The position numbers and the translations under genes are program-made. Shown piece by piece: positions 22,369 through 31,476 of a stretch of DNA of 64,000 nt (its first letter is position 1; each line of letters begins with the position of its first letter). Location: positions 81,724-145,723 of the forward strand of contig NZ_BATQ01000085.1 of NCBI RefSeq assembly GCF_000739635.1. The letters run 5' to 3'. This DNA comes from Verrucomicrobium sp. BvORR034 (GTDB taxonomy: Bacteria; Verrucomicrobiota; Verrucomicrobiia; Verrucomicrobiales; Verrucomicrobiaceae). A model generated the notes under the pieces. It was not told where the DNA came from. It saw nothing but the letters and a program-made list of their open reading frames with translations, and searched no databases.

Positions 22369-25300
22369 ATGCCCTACGGACGCCCGAACTTGATCGGCAA
22401 CGATCCCGCGCCATCTGGCGTGGATCGGTACCGGAGCGTCTTCAATCTCCAGCACCAGTTTCTGGCGGTGCTTGCTCCGGACGGCATCGTTCTGGAGATC
22501 AATGATCTGCCCCTCCGGGTAGGGGGCGTACGCCGGGAGGCGGTGGTGGGCAGGCCTTTGTGGGAAGGCGGATGGTGGCGGGACCACCCAGAGATGCGCG
22601 CAGCGTGGCCGGTGCGTTTGAAGGCGGCCGCTGCTGAGGAGGGGCCGGTGCATCATGAGGGCCCCTTCAAGACGGCATCGGGAGACTTGCGTTATGCCCT
22701 CGATACCATCACGGCGGTGCGCGACGAACTGGGCCGGTTGGATTATTTCATCGTCCAGGGGCACGACATCACGGATCGGGTCCGGGCCGAACTGGCGCTG
22801 CGGGAGAAGGATGCCCTCCTGGAGATGGCGGGCCAGATGTCCCACATGGGGGCGTGGACGGTGGATTTCCCCGGGGCGCAGCTTACCTGGTCGGACGAAG
22901 TCTGCCGCATTCATGACATGCCGTTGGGGAGCCGCCCCACGCCGGAGGAGGCGCTGGAGTTCTACCATCCAGAGGCACGGCCGGAGATTGTGGCGGCCAT
23001 TCAGGCATGCCATGAGCACGGCACTTCGTTCGACAAGGAGCTGCAGATCACAACGCGGAAGGGCTGCGCGATCTGGGTGCGGGTGATGGGGGAGGCCGTG
23101 CGGGCGCTGGATGGCACGGTGACGCGCATTCAGGGTGCCATTCAGGATATCACCCTGCCCAAGCTGGCACGTGATGCGGTGATTGCGGGTGAGGAGCGCT
23201 TCAAGTTTGTGGCCCAGGCGACGAATGATGCCATCTGGGACTGGGACGTCGTGCAGAACAAGCTTTGGTGGAGTGAAGGCTTCACACGCCTCTTCGGATT
23301 TGAGCCCCACGAGGTGGCGGAGGGTATTGAGTCCTGGACGGGCCTGATCCATCCAGATGACCGTGCGACGGTGGTGCGCGACTTCTACCGTGCGGTGGAA
23401 GGCGACGGGGACAGCTGGGTGGCAGAGTACCGGTTTCTCTGCAAGGACGGCCACGTGGCTCAGGTGCTGGACCGCGGTCGCATCATCCGTGATTCTGGCG
23501 GCCGGTGTGTGCGCATGGTGGGTGGGATGACCGACTTCACCGCCTACAAGCAGGCGGAAATGGAGCTGGCCCGGTCCAACCGCGCACTCAAGATGCTCTC
23601 GGACTGCAACGAGAGACTGATTCATGCCGCTGATGAACACGAACTGGTGGCAGAGATCTGCCGGCTGGCAGTGGAGAAAGGCGGCTACCGCATGGCCTGG
23701 GTTGGCTATGCGCAGAACGATGCGGAGAAGACCATCAAACCCATGGCGCACGCCGGGGCAGAACTGGGCTACCTGAAAGAGATCACGCTCACATGGTCGG
23801 ACATCGAACCCCGCGGGCTCGGACCCGCTGGTCAGGCCATCCGCAGTGGCACGGCGGTGGTGGCCAAGAACATCCAGGACTCGGGCTCAGGCTTCCACTG
23901 GCTGGAACCTGCGCTGAGGCGCGGATACCAGAGCGTCATCTGTCTGCCGCTCAAGGAGGAGACGCGCACCTTTGGCATCCTCGCCCTCTACTCCGGGGAG
24001 GTGCAGCCGTTTGCTCCGGAAGAGGTTCATCTGCTCCAGGAACTGGCGGACGACCTGGCGTTTGGCATTCACCACCTGCGCTCACAAGGGGAGCGCCGTC
24101 AGTTGGAGGCCACGGTGCTAAAGGTGGCCTCCAGCATCTCATCGAGCACGGGCCGGGAGTTCTTTGAGCAACTGGCGCGGAACATGGCGGAGGCCCTGGG
24201 GGCGCATGCGGGATTCGTCGCCAGATTGCTGTCCGGAGAGACCAAGCGCGTGCGCACGATTGCGGCGGTGGTGGGCGGGGAGGTGCTGCCGAACTTTGAG
24301 TACTCTCTGGTTGGCACCCCTTGCGAGAATCTCGCTGAGAAGGATGAATGGGTGGTGCCCTCGGGCATGGCCCAGCAGTTCCCGAATGTGAAGTTGCTGC
24401 AGGGGATGAAGGCAGAGGGCTACGTGGGCTGCCGTCTCTCCAATGCGGCGGATCAGTTCGTCGGGCTGTTGTTTGTGATCTTCCAGCAGCCGCTGGAGAA
24501 GACGGAGTTCGTCACCACCACGCTCAAGATCTTTGCCACGCGTGCGGCGGCGGAACTGGAGCGCCAGGAGTCCGACCGCCGCATTCGTCAGCAGGCCTCC
24601 CTGCTGGATCACGCCCGGGATGCCATTGTGGTTCGAGACCTGGACAACAAGATCATCTACTGGAACAAGGGGGCGGAACGTATCTACGGATGGGGGGAGG
24701 AGGAGGTCTTGGGGCGGGACGTGGCTGGTGTGCTCTACCGGGACACCTTTGTGCTCAACCAGGCGATGAAGTCCGTGTTGGATACGGGTGACTGGTCTGG
24801 CGAGCTCCACCACGTGGGCAAGGACGGACGCCAGTTGATCATGGAAGGGCGCTGGACGCTCATGCGGGACAAGACGGGCCAGCCCCAGAGCATTCTGGCC
24901 ATCAACACGGATGTGACGGAGAAGAAAAAGCTGGAGCAGCAGTTCCTGCGAGCCCAGCGGATGGAGAGCATCGGCACCCTGGCCGGAGGCATCGCGCATG
25001 ACCTCAACAACGTGCTCTCGCCCATCACGATGGCGATTGATCTGCTCAAGATGAGCAACAACAACCCGGAGAATCAGGAGCTCTTTGCCACCATCGCCGA
25101 CAGTGCCCGACGTGGGGCGGACATGGTGCGGCAGGTGCTTTCCTTTGCCCGGGGCATGGAGGGGCAGCGCATCCAGATCCAGGTGAAACATCTGATCAGG
25201 GAGATTGAAAAAATCACCCGCGACACCTTCCCCAAGAGCATCCGGGTGTGTACCAAGATCGCGCCGGATCTCCTGGCGCTGCATGGCGATCCCACGCAGC

Positions 25301-26079
25301 TTCATCAGGTGCTGCTGAATCTGTGCGTGAATGCCCGGGATGCCCTGCCCGATGGCGGCGACATCACCCTCTCGGCCCGGAACATCATGGTGCACCGTGA
25401 GGACATCACGGCCGACTTTGATGCCCATGCCGGACCGCATGTGCTGATCGAGGTGGTGGACACCGGCACCGGTATTCCGCAGTCCATCATCGAGAAGGTG
25501 TTCGACCCGTTCTTCACCACCAAGGAGATCGGCAAGGGAACCGGGCTGGGACTTTCCACCTCGCTTGCCATTGTGAAGAGCCATGAGGGCTTCATGCGGC
25601 TCGAGAGCCAGCCGGGTGTGGGCACGCACTTCAGCATCTTTCTCCCCGCCTGGGCAGAGGACGGCCGACCTCTGCTGGATCCTACGGAAGGGGAGTCGCC
25701 GCGGGGTGCAGGAGAGTGGATTCTGGTCGTGGATGACGAGGAACTCATTCGTCAGATCGCCCGCCAGACGCTGCAGGCCTACGGCTACCACGTGCTGGTG
25801 GCCTGTGACGGGGTCGAGGCCCTGGCCCTGTATCGGCAGAATCGCGACCGCATCGCTGCGGTGGTGACGGACATGATGATGCCCGTCATGGACGGGGCGA
25901 CGACCATCCGGCGGCTCATGGAGATGAACCCGGCGGTGAAAATCATTGCCGCAAGCGGCATTGCCACGAATGACCAACTGGCCCGGGCTTCGGGTACAGG
26001 AGTGAAACGATTCCTGGCCAAGCCGTACAGTGTGGAGGCCCTGCTGGCCGCGCTGCGGGAGACTTTGGACTCCGACTGA
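22369..26079 (+). CDS. Hybrid sensor histidine kinase with PAS, GAF and receiver domains
   Basis: A 1236-residue soluble-looking hybrid kinase with no evident membrane segment. Approximate order: PAS (25-130), PAS (145-260), PAS/PAC (275-400, ending in the GGMTDFTAYK block), GAF (410-565), GAF (575-740), PAS (745-870), HisKA (phospho-acceptor H877 in GGIAHDLNNVL), HATPase_c (985-1110, with NARDALPDGG, DTGTGIP and GTGLGLST) and a C-terminal receiver (1118-1233, acceptor D1168 in VVTDMMMPVMDG, Lys in LAKPYS). Such proteins sense cytoplasmic ligands or light/redox through PAS/GAF. No separate response regulator gene is adjacent, so output probably goes through a phosphorelay elsewhere. Confidence 0.93.
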   Translation: MPYGRPNLIGNDPAPSGVDRYRSVFNLQHQFLAVLAPDGIVLEINDLPLRVGGVRREAVVGRPLWEGGWWRDHPEMRAAWPVRLKAAAAEEGPVHHEGPFKTASGDLRYALDTITAVRDELGRLDYFIVQGHDITDRVRAELALREKDALLEMAGQMSHMGAWTVDFPGAQLTWSDEVCRIHDMPLGSRPTPEEALEFYHPEARPEIVAAIQACHEHGTSFDKELQITTRKGCAIWVRVMGEAVRALDGTVTRIQGAIQDITLPKLARDAVIAGEERFKFVAQATNDAIWDWDVVQNKLWWSEGFTRLFGFEPHEVAEGIESWTGLIHPDDRATVVRDFYRAVEGDGDSWVAEYRFLCKDGHVAQVLDRGRIIRDSGGRCVRMVGGMTDFTAYKQAEMELARSNRALKMLSDCNERLIHAADEHELVAEICRLAVEKGGYRMAWVGYAQNDAEKTIKPMAHAGAELGYLKEITLTWSDIEPRGLGPAGQAIRSGTAVVAKNIQDSGSGFHWLEPALRRGYQSVICLPLKEETRTFGILALYSGEVQPFAPEEVHLLQELADDLAFGIHHLRSQGERRQLEATVLKVASSISSSTGREFFEQLARNMAEALGAHAGFVARLLSGETKRVRTIAAVVGGEVLPNFEYSLVGTPCENLAEKDEWVVPSGMAQQFPNVKLLQGMKAEGYVGCRLSNAADQFVGLLFVIFQQPLEKTEFVTTTLKIFATRAAAELERQESDRRIRQQASLLDHARDAIVVRDLDNKIIYWNKGAERIYGWGEEEVLGRDVAGVLYRDTFVLNQAMKSVLDTGDWSGELHHVGKDGRQLIMEGRWTLMRDKTGQPQSILAINTDVTEKKKLEQQFLRAQRMESIGTLAGGIAHDLNNVLSPITMAIDLLKMSNNNPENQELFATIADSARRGADMVRQVLSFARGMEGQRIQIQVKHLIREIEKITRDTFPKSIRVCTKIAPDLLALHGDPTQLHQVLLNLCVNARDALPDGGDITLSARNIMVHREDITADFDAHAGPHVLIEVVDTGTGIPQSIIEKVFDPFFTTKEIGKGTGLGLSTSLAIVKSHEGFMRLESQPGVGTHFSIFLPAWAEDGRPLLDPTEGESPRGAGEWILVVDDEELIRQIARQTLQAYGYHVLVACDGVEALALYRQNRDRIAAVVTDMMMPVMDGATTIRRLMEMNPAVKIIAASGIATNDQLARASGTGVKRFLAKPYSVEALLAALRETLDSD

Positions 26080-26149
26080 GAGGCTTTGCACTTGCCCGCG
26101 CCCGGTTCATCCCGCTACCATGAGCGCGGTTTTTGCATTTGTTTCCTCC

Positions 26150-27589
26150 ATGAACGCCACACGCCCTGATACCACCGCCCCCACCACGTCTCGTCGTCGG
26201 TTCCTTTTCCAGAGTGCTGCGGCGCTCGGATTTCCCGCCATCATCCCCGCCACTGCCCTGGGAAAAGCTGGTCGCCCGGCTCCGTCAGAGCGCATCACGG
26301 TGGCCGTGCTGGGCTGGGGCACCATCGCCACCCACTGGACTCCCAGCTTCCTGAACAACGAGAAGTGCCAGGTCGTGGCCGTGGCGGACCCCATGAAAGA
26401 GGGTTCGAACTACGGGTACAGTGGTGAACTCAAAGGAGGCCGCGAAGTGGGGCGCCAGTTCATCGACAAGTTCTACTCCGAGAACGCAAAGACCAAGGTC
26501 AAGGTCTGTTCGGCTTACACCGACTTCCGCGAACTACTGGAGAAGGAAGACATTGATGCCGTGCAGATCTGCACGCCGGACCACTGGCACGGCTACCAGA
26601 CGATCTACAGCGCGCGGAAGGGCAAGCACCTCTACGGGCAGAAACCGCTGTCGCTGAACATCGGCGAAGGCCGCCAGATGGTGAATGCCATCAATGAAGC
26701 CGGCATCACCTGGCAGACCGGCAGCCAGCAGCGCAGCGATGCCTACTTCCGCATGGCGTGCGAGTTCGTCCGCAACGGCCGCATCGGCAAGGTCAAACGT
26801 GTGCGCATTGGCCTCCCCGGCGGTCACAAGAACTGGAGCAAGCTGGGTGACAAGACGGACCCCGCACCTGTGCCGGCTGATTTCGACTATGACATGTGGC
26901 TGGGCCCGGCCGAGCAGATGGAGTATCGCCCGGCGCTGCTGCCGCTGAACTGGCGTCACAACTTCAATTTCTCCGGTGGGATGATCACCGACTTCGGTGC
27001 CCACCACATCGACATCGCCCAGTGGGCCATGGATCTGGAGAGCACCGGTCCAGTGGAGATCAACAACATCCATGGGGAGCTTCCAGACAAGAAGGCGCTC
27101 TACAACACGGCCTCCAAGTTCCACTATGAGTGCACGTTCGAGAACGGCACCCAGTACATCATCGCGGATGAAAGCGAAAAACTGATGCCGGAGCTCGAAG
27201 CGTTGCAGAAGGACAAGAGCAAGCCTGCGGATCAGACGGGCATCTTCTTTGAAGGCGAGGGTGGCAAGTGGATCTGGGTGAACCGCGGCAAGTTGCTGGC
27301 GAGCGATCCCAACCTCTTCCGCGACAAGATCCGCCCTGAGGAAGTGCATCTCTACGAGAGCAAGGATCACACCGACAACTTCCTGGACTGCGTGTACTCC
27401 GGTAAGCCGCCCGTGGCTCCGGTGGAGACGGCGCATCGCACCATCAGCATCTCCCATCTGGGCAACATCGGCCTGCGTCTGGGTCGCACTTCTCTGAAGT
27501 GGGATCCCAAGGCGGAATCCTTTACAGGTGACGAGGAGGCGAACGGCCTGCGGAATCGCGAGTGGCGCAAGCCTTGGGTGCTGGCATAA
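26150..27589 (+). CDS. Tat-exported Gfo/Idh/MocA family oxidoreductase
   Basis: A 479-residue protein with a twin-arginine signal (TTSRRRFLFQSAAALGFPA). ATG 26150 gives a standard Tat N-region; an in-frame ATG at 26120 would add ten residues. The NAD(P)-binding fold starts at ITVAVLGWGTIATH (G-x-G-x-x pattern), with DAVQICTPDHWHGYQTIYSARKGKHLYGQKP in the conserved EKP region (here QKP). A GMITDFGAHHIDIAQWAM stretch supplies the C-terminal His motif. Exported Gfo/Idh/MocA dehydrogenases are typical of polysaccharide-degrading Verrucomicrobiota and Planctomycetota and usually act on sugars or derivatives. The substrate is unknown. Confidence 0.88.
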   Translation: MNATRPDTTAPTTSRRRFLFQSAAALGFPAIIPATALGKAGRPAPSERITVAVLGWGTIATHWTPSFLNNEKCQVVAVADPMKEGSNYGYSGELKGGREVGRQFIDKFYSENAKTKVKVCSAYTDFRELLEKEDIDAVQICTPDHWHGYQTIYSARKGKHLYGQKPLSLNIGEGRQMVNAINEAGITWQTGSQQRSDAYFRMACEFVRNGRIGKVKRVRIGLPGGHKNWSKLGDKTDPAPVPADFDYDMWLGPAEQMEYRPALLPLNWRHNFNFSGGMITDFGAHHIDIAQWAMDLESTGPVEINNIHGELPDKKALYNTASKFHYECTFENGTQYIIADESEKLMPELEALQKDKSKPADQTGIFFEGEGGKWIWVNRGKLLASDPNLFRDKIRPEEVHLYESKDHTDNFLDCVYSGKPPVAPVETAHRTISISHLGNIGLRLGRTSLKWDPKAESFTGDEEANGLRNREWRKPWVLA

Positions 27590-27597
27590 TCAGCACG

Positions 27598-28875
27598 GTG
27601 AGAGGAAAAACTCAGAATCAGGAAACTACTGGATCCGGCAGAAGCTGGATCCGGTGGGTCGTGTGCACCTGGCTGGTACTGGCGGGAACCGCCCTGGCCC
27701 ATCCCTTCGATGGGGATGGGGCGGGCGAAGCGGCCGATGCCAGCCGGAACACCCAGGTGTATCTTTATCTGGAGCCTGGTCTGGCCCGGGTGGAGTGCTT
27801 GATGTGGCTGCCCGCCGCGCTGGAGCGGCTGGGGCAACCGGGTGTGAAGGATCTCCTGCTTCCGGATGAGGCGAGAGCGCGATTGATTGGGACCGCCCGG
27901 GAGGTAGCCCCGTCTTGGTGCCGTCTGCGGGTGAATCGCGTGAATCAGCAGGGCGGTATTGTCTCGGCCACGGTGCTCAAGGGCATGCCGGGGCGGAGCG
28001 AGACGATTGGAACGAAGGATGCCACCCCGGTGATTGAGGGGATGATGGGCCTGATCTGGCAGTTTGAACTGCCTCCCCATGTGGAGAGTGTGGAGCTGGA
28101 GTGGGCGGGTTTTGACGGAACCATCACCAAGGTGCCGGTCACGATTTTCTTTGGCTCCCAGGCGGAGTCGGGGCAGGAACTCACGGCAGCTGGACCGATG
28201 TTGCTTTGGAAGAATGAAGGCCTGCTACCGGACCCGCCGCCCCTGGCGGAAGTCCCCAAGCTGCCGGGGAAAGCCGCCTATCCGTTGCCTGCGGGGGCGA
28301 TCGTGTGGATGGTGCTGGGAGTTGGAATCGTGTTGATTATGGGACGTTCATTGCGTCAGAAGCCTGCGGTCTTTGCCGGGGTGGTGCTCATGCTCGGGGC
28401 GGGTGCCTGGCTGCTGTGGCCAGTTTGGCGGGTCCCAGTGCCGGTTCCAGGAGCCAAAGCGCCTGAGATCACCACCGCACAGGCGACGGGTGTACTTTCC
28501 AGTCTGGTGGAGAACGTTTACCGGTCGTTTGATCAGAACAGCGAGTCAGCGATCTACGACGTGCTTGAGCGCAGCGTGAACGGTCCGCTGTTGCAGAATC
28601 TGTATTTGCAGACCTCTCAGGCCCTCACCTTGGACGGTCAGGATGGTACGCGTGTGAAGGTAAACGATTTGTATGTGCATGTGGACAACGTGACGCCGCT
28701 GCAAGGTCGCGAAGGCTTTGTGGCGGATTGCCAGTGGACCGCGCGCGGCACGGTGGGGCATTGGGGCCACCTTCATCAACGGCTCAACCGCTACACGGCC
28801 AAGATCGATGTCGAGCCGGTGGAGGGCGCCTGGAAGATGACCGGCCTGGAGGTTCTGGAAGAACGGCGGTTGTAA
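27598..28875 (+). CDS. Membrane protein of unknown function with extracytoplasmic domains
   Basis: 425 residues from the GTG at 27598, nine bases after the preceding stop; an ATG at 27562 would overlap that gene by 28 bases. An N-terminal hydrophobic segment (WVVCTWLVLAGTALAHP) looks like a signal or anchor. Two further segments, IVWMVLGVGIVLIMG and VFAGVVLMLGAGAWLLW, lie near residues 240-290. The part before them is beta-rich. The part after (VLSSLVENVYRSFDQNSESAIYDVL to the end) resembles a NTF2/Tim44-like helical-beta domain. I do not recognise the family. Tight spacing suggests cotranscription with the oxidoreductase. Confidence 0.68.
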   Translation: MRGKTQNQETTGSGRSWIRWVVCTWLVLAGTALAHPFDGDGAGEAADASRNTQVYLYLEPGLARVECLMWLPAALERLGQPGVKDLLLPDEARARLIGTAREVAPSWCRLRVNRVNQQGGIVSATVLKGMPGRSETIGTKDATPVIEGMMGLIWQFELPPHVESVELEWAGFDGTITKVPVTIFFGSQAESGQELTAAGPMLLWKNEGLLPDPPPLAEVPKLPGKAAYPLPAGAIVWMVLGVGIVLIMGRSLRQKPAVFAGVVLMLGAGAWLLWPVWRVPVPVPGAKAPEITTAQATGVLSSLVENVYRSFDQNSESAIYDVLERSVNGPLLQNLYLQTSQALTLDGQDGTRVKVNDLYVHVDNVTPLQGREGFVADCQWTARGTVGHWGHLHQRLNRYTAKIDVEPVEGAWKMTGLEVLEERRL

Positions 28876-28910
28876 GGCTCCCCGTGATAGGGCGGTTGTT
28901 CCAGAGGCGT

Positions 28911-30131
28911 ATGGTCTCGTCCATGCTCTCGAGAAATCCCCTCCTTTTGCCCTTTGTCGCTGTTTGTGCCTTCGCCGGTTTTGGTGGCGGTCTTTCCGCT
29001 GCTGAGTCCAAGCTGCTGCCTGCGGGTTGGGATGCCAAGGCAGAGGCGGACAAGGTGCTGGGTCGTCTCATCAATGTGACCAAACCTCAGGTGAAGGGGG
29101 CTCACGATGCGGAGTTCGTGATCGTAGGGGACAAGGCGTATATCGTGGCCGAAGCCAACGACGAAAAGCCGGGTGAGGCTGCGGCATGGCCCTTTGTCTA
29201 TGTCACGCTGACCGTGGTGGATGTGCCCACCTTGAAGGTGGAAACGCAGCATGACTTCGCCCGGGGTGGGCAGGCTTTTGGCAATGTGACCCTGCCGGTA
29301 GGAGCCTGCTTTGTGCCGCGAATCTTGAAACTGAACGAGAGCACTCTGCGACTTTATTTCGCGAGCGAAGAACCGGCGAAACGGCAGTCGGTGACCTGGT
29401 ATTTGGACTATGATGTGAAGACGGGAAAGTTTGCGAGTGAGCTTCACAAAACGAAGATCAAGACCGCAGCCGGGACCTTTGACATGGAGCCTCTGTACTT
29501 CCATGCCGATGCTGTGGCGGCGGGTTTTACGCGGAAGCCGGTGGATTTCGGTTTGTACATCTTTGATTCGTTCAAGTGGATCGACGGCCAGTGGCATGTG
29601 ACACTGAACAACTACCCCGGCGGGCAGAACGCCCTCGGGCGGTTGAACGCCGCAGGCGATACCTTTGAGGTGCTGGGGCACTACAATCAGCCGGCGGAAC
29701 TGAAGCTCACGGAGTCCTCGGCGAACCGGTTGCCCGATGGAAGCTGGCTGGCCATCTGCCGGCAGGAGGGGGGCAATGGAAATTACACGTTCAGCACGAG
29801 CCCGGATGGACGGACGTGGAGTGTGAATGAGTGCCGCCCGCTGGTGCCGAATGGGGCGAGTTCCAAGCCGACGTTGGACAAGTTCGGGGACATCTATTAC
29901 CTCGGCTGGCAGGAAAGCACGAGGATCAACAACGTGTCCCGCAGTGTTTTCAACATCGAGGTGTCCAAGGATGGTAAAGGGTGGGAGAGAAAGTACCGGT
30001 TTGAAACAGAGAAGTCGTTTCAGTATCCGGCCTTTCATGATGATGGTGCAGGCAAGATCTATGTGTCAGTGACGCAGGGGGACAGCGATGCGAGTCGCAA
30101 GGAGCGGATCATGTTTGGAAGATTGGAGTAG
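28911..30131 (+). CDS. Secreted sialidase/BNR-like beta-propeller protein
   Basis: 406 residues from ATG 28911 (MVSSMLSRN), or four fewer from ATG 28923. A signal peptide (LLLPFVAVCAFAGFGGGLSAAE) precedes a beta-rich domain. Repeats such as RLPDGSWLAICRQEGG, FSTSPDGRTWS, KPTLDKFGDIYYLGWQES and IEVSKDGKGWERKY have the S-x-D-x-G-x-T-W/BNR-like Asp-box pattern of sialidases and other six-bladed propellers. The catalytic residues of true sialidases were not identified, so binding or another glycosidase-type activity is possible. It follows the membrane protein by 35 bp. Confidence 0.7.
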   Translation: MVSSMLSRNPLLLPFVAVCAFAGFGGGLSAAESKLLPAGWDAKAEADKVLGRLINVTKPQVKGAHDAEFVIVGDKAYIVAEANDEKPGEAAAWPFVYVTLTVVDVPTLKVETQHDFARGGQAFGNVTLPVGACFVPRILKLNESTLRLYFASEEPAKRQSVTWYLDYDVKTGKFASELHKTKIKTAAGTFDMEPLYFHADAVAAGFTRKPVDFGLYIFDSFKWIDGQWHVTLNNYPGGQNALGRLNAAGDTFEVLGHYNQPAELKLTESSANRLPDGSWLAICRQEGGNGNYTFSTSPDGRTWSVNECRPLVPNGASSKPTLDKFGDIYYLGWQESTRINNVSRSVFNIEVSKDGKGWERKYRFETEKSFQYPAFHDDGAGKIYVSVTQGDSDASRKERIMFGRLE

Positions 30132-30504
30132 GGGGGCGGTGGGTCAGTAGGCAGTGGGCGGCGAAGTTGTACGGAGTACAGGCTTTAGCCTGCGGAAGCT
30201 CGATGTTAGATGTTAGATGTGGGTGGCGAAGCTCTTTCTCGAAGAGGATGCGGCTACAAGCCCAACGTTGACGAGCTTCCAGCGAGTCTGCGCTGGGTTG
30301 AGGGGATATAGGCAACTACTCCGAAGGAGTTGCGGCGGTCAGGGAGGGTGTGGGCATCTCTGGCATCCCTTCAGGATGCAAATTTTCTCTGCTTTTCCAG
30401 GGGCAGGGCTCGTCAGACTCGCCCGGCCCCTGGCTACCGTCTGGGATGCCTTCGGCATGGCTGGATGGCCGTGGCTACGAACGAGATTAGGCGGACGGAT
30501 GCTC
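30132..30504. repeat. Non-coding stretch with clustered small palindromes
   Basis: No credible gene lies here. It contains several short hairpins: AGGCTTTAGCCT near 30180, ACTCCGAAGGAGT near 30319, GCATCCCTTCAGGATGC near 30363, ATGCCTTCGGCAT near 30447, and a tandem ATGTTAG duplication near 30205. Such clusters look like extragenic palindromic repeats. No linked RAYT-type transposase was seen in the window. Confidence 0.5.
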
Positions 30505-30612
30505 GTGGCTGAGTTCGTAAGAACTTGGTCAGTAAGGGTGGCTTGGGCGAATGAAGGACCAAGCATCGCGCAGATGGCTTGACTCCTTCCGCGTTCTCAC
30601 AAACGCAGCCAC
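30505..30612. repeat. Family C inverted-repeat element, copy 1 (108 bp)
   Basis: The ends are 24-bp imperfect inverted repeats: the left begins GTGGCTGAGTTCGTAAGAAC, and the reverse complement of the right begins GTGGCTGCGTTTGTGAGAAC. With copy 2 it forms a direct repeat with a 134-bp period. The two interiors are almost identical (GGCGAATGAAGGA..CAAGCATCG..GCAGATGGCTTGACT). Confidence 0.8.
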
Positions 30613-30638
30613 GACTGAGGTGAGACAAGGAGAAGCTT

Positions 30639-30746
30639 GTGGCTGAGCTCGTAAGAACTTGGTCAGTAGAGGTGGCTCGGGCGAATGAAGGATCAAGCAT
30701 CGAGCAGATGGCTTGACTCCTTCCGCGTTCTCACAAACGCAGCTAC
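30639..30746. repeat. Family C inverted-repeat element, copy 2 (108 bp)
   Basis: This has the same length and arms as copy 1 and differs from it at only a few positions. It ends just before the stop codon of the membrane-protein gene at 30763, so it may also shape the 3' end of that transcript. Confidence 0.8.
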
Positions 30747-30762
30747 GACTGACTGGGCCGCC

Positions 30763-31302
30763 TCACGGGATCGCTGCATCCATCAACTGCTGGAACCGCA
30801 TCTCGATCGCGGCTTCATTACCGGACCGCACGAGGTCATAGAGGGCCAGGATCTCGGCGTCGTTGGCAGTTTCCATGAACTTGTCGATGCAGAAACCGGG
30901 CAGCTCGAAGAACCCCTTGGGCGACGGCCCGATGCCATACGGCGTCCCCAACCAGTTGCGCGAGATCCGGGAGTAGCTTTTCCATCGGTGCTCCAGCTTG
31001 TCGGGATGGTGCTTGGCGAGATGGAACTCCAGGGCGGAGGGGGCGTAAACTACGCTTGTATGGACTCCGAGAGGATAGGCGATGTAGTCGCGTCTCGACC
31101 CCGTCCATTCGCACATCTCCCGCACCTCCCAGCGGAATGCCCCCAATGCAACCAGGGACAGAAGGAACCCGAGTACGATGGCGAGCAGGAAATACAGCAA
31201 TGGGAACCGCAGGCGCGGACGGGGGGCCTGCTGGGCGTCCGACGCAGAGGTGCCACGAAGTTCGGAAGTCGCCGAAGATGAGGTTGAAACCGGTGTGTCC
31301 AT
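30763..31302 (-). CDS. Hypothetical membrane-anchored protein
   Basis: A 179-residue protein. A Ser/Thr-rich cytoplasmic start is followed by one membrane segment (FPLLYFLLAIVLGFLLSLVALGAF, about residues 33-56) and a 120-residue extracytoplasmic part with two Cys (EMCEW and PGFCID). I do not recognise the family. It is downstream of the type II secretion operon on the same strand but separated from it by a strong terminator, so it is probably a separate unit. Confidence 0.6.
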   Translation of the reverse strand: MDTPVSTSSSATSELRGTSASDAQQAPRPRLRFPLLYFLLAIVLGFLLSLVALGAFRWEVREMCEWTGSRRDYIAYPLGVHTSVVYAPSALEFHLAKHHPDKLEHRWKSYSRISRNWLGTPYGIGPSPKGFFELPGFCIDKFMETANDAEILALYDLVRSGNEAAIEMRFQQLMDAAIP

Positions 31303-31415
31303 AGTGCGGCCAGGAGGCGTGTGGCACCGTAGACTCCGGCCCGGGAGTGGCCAGCAGGGAAGGATGAATTCGAGGTGAAGCCTCTGTGAAGGTCCTGCGA
31401 ACGCTCGAAAACGAA

Positions 31416-31447
31416 AAGCCCCGCTGGCTTGGCAACCAGCGGGGCTT
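31416..31447 (-). terminator. Intrinsic terminator of the type II secretion operon
   Basis: On the minus strand, AAGCCCCGCTGG pairs perfectly with CCAGCGGGGCTT around an 8-base loop and is followed by TTTTCGTTTT. It lies 29 bases after the gspD stop, as expected for a rho-independent terminator of that operon. Confidence 0.88.
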
Positions 31448-31476
31448 GGAATGAAAATGGCGGGTGGGCTCCGGCG

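Noticed and set aside
24139..26091. A 650-codon open frame on the minus strand opposite the hybrid kinase, and similar long frames opposite ftsZ, gspD, gspL, gspE and the copper oxidase
   Set aside because: They are complementary shadows of strongly coding genes in GC-rich DNA, rich in His, Arg and Gln with no domain motifs, and the opposite strand carries clear families.
30505..30746. Direct repeats considered as a small CRISPR array
   Set aside because: Only two units of about 108 bp, each with internal inverted ends, no short repeat-spacer pattern and no cas genes.
30685..31281. 198-codon plus-strand frame across the family C repeat and the membrane-protein gene
   Set aside because: Begins inside the repeat and is antisense to a frame with a convincing membrane segment.
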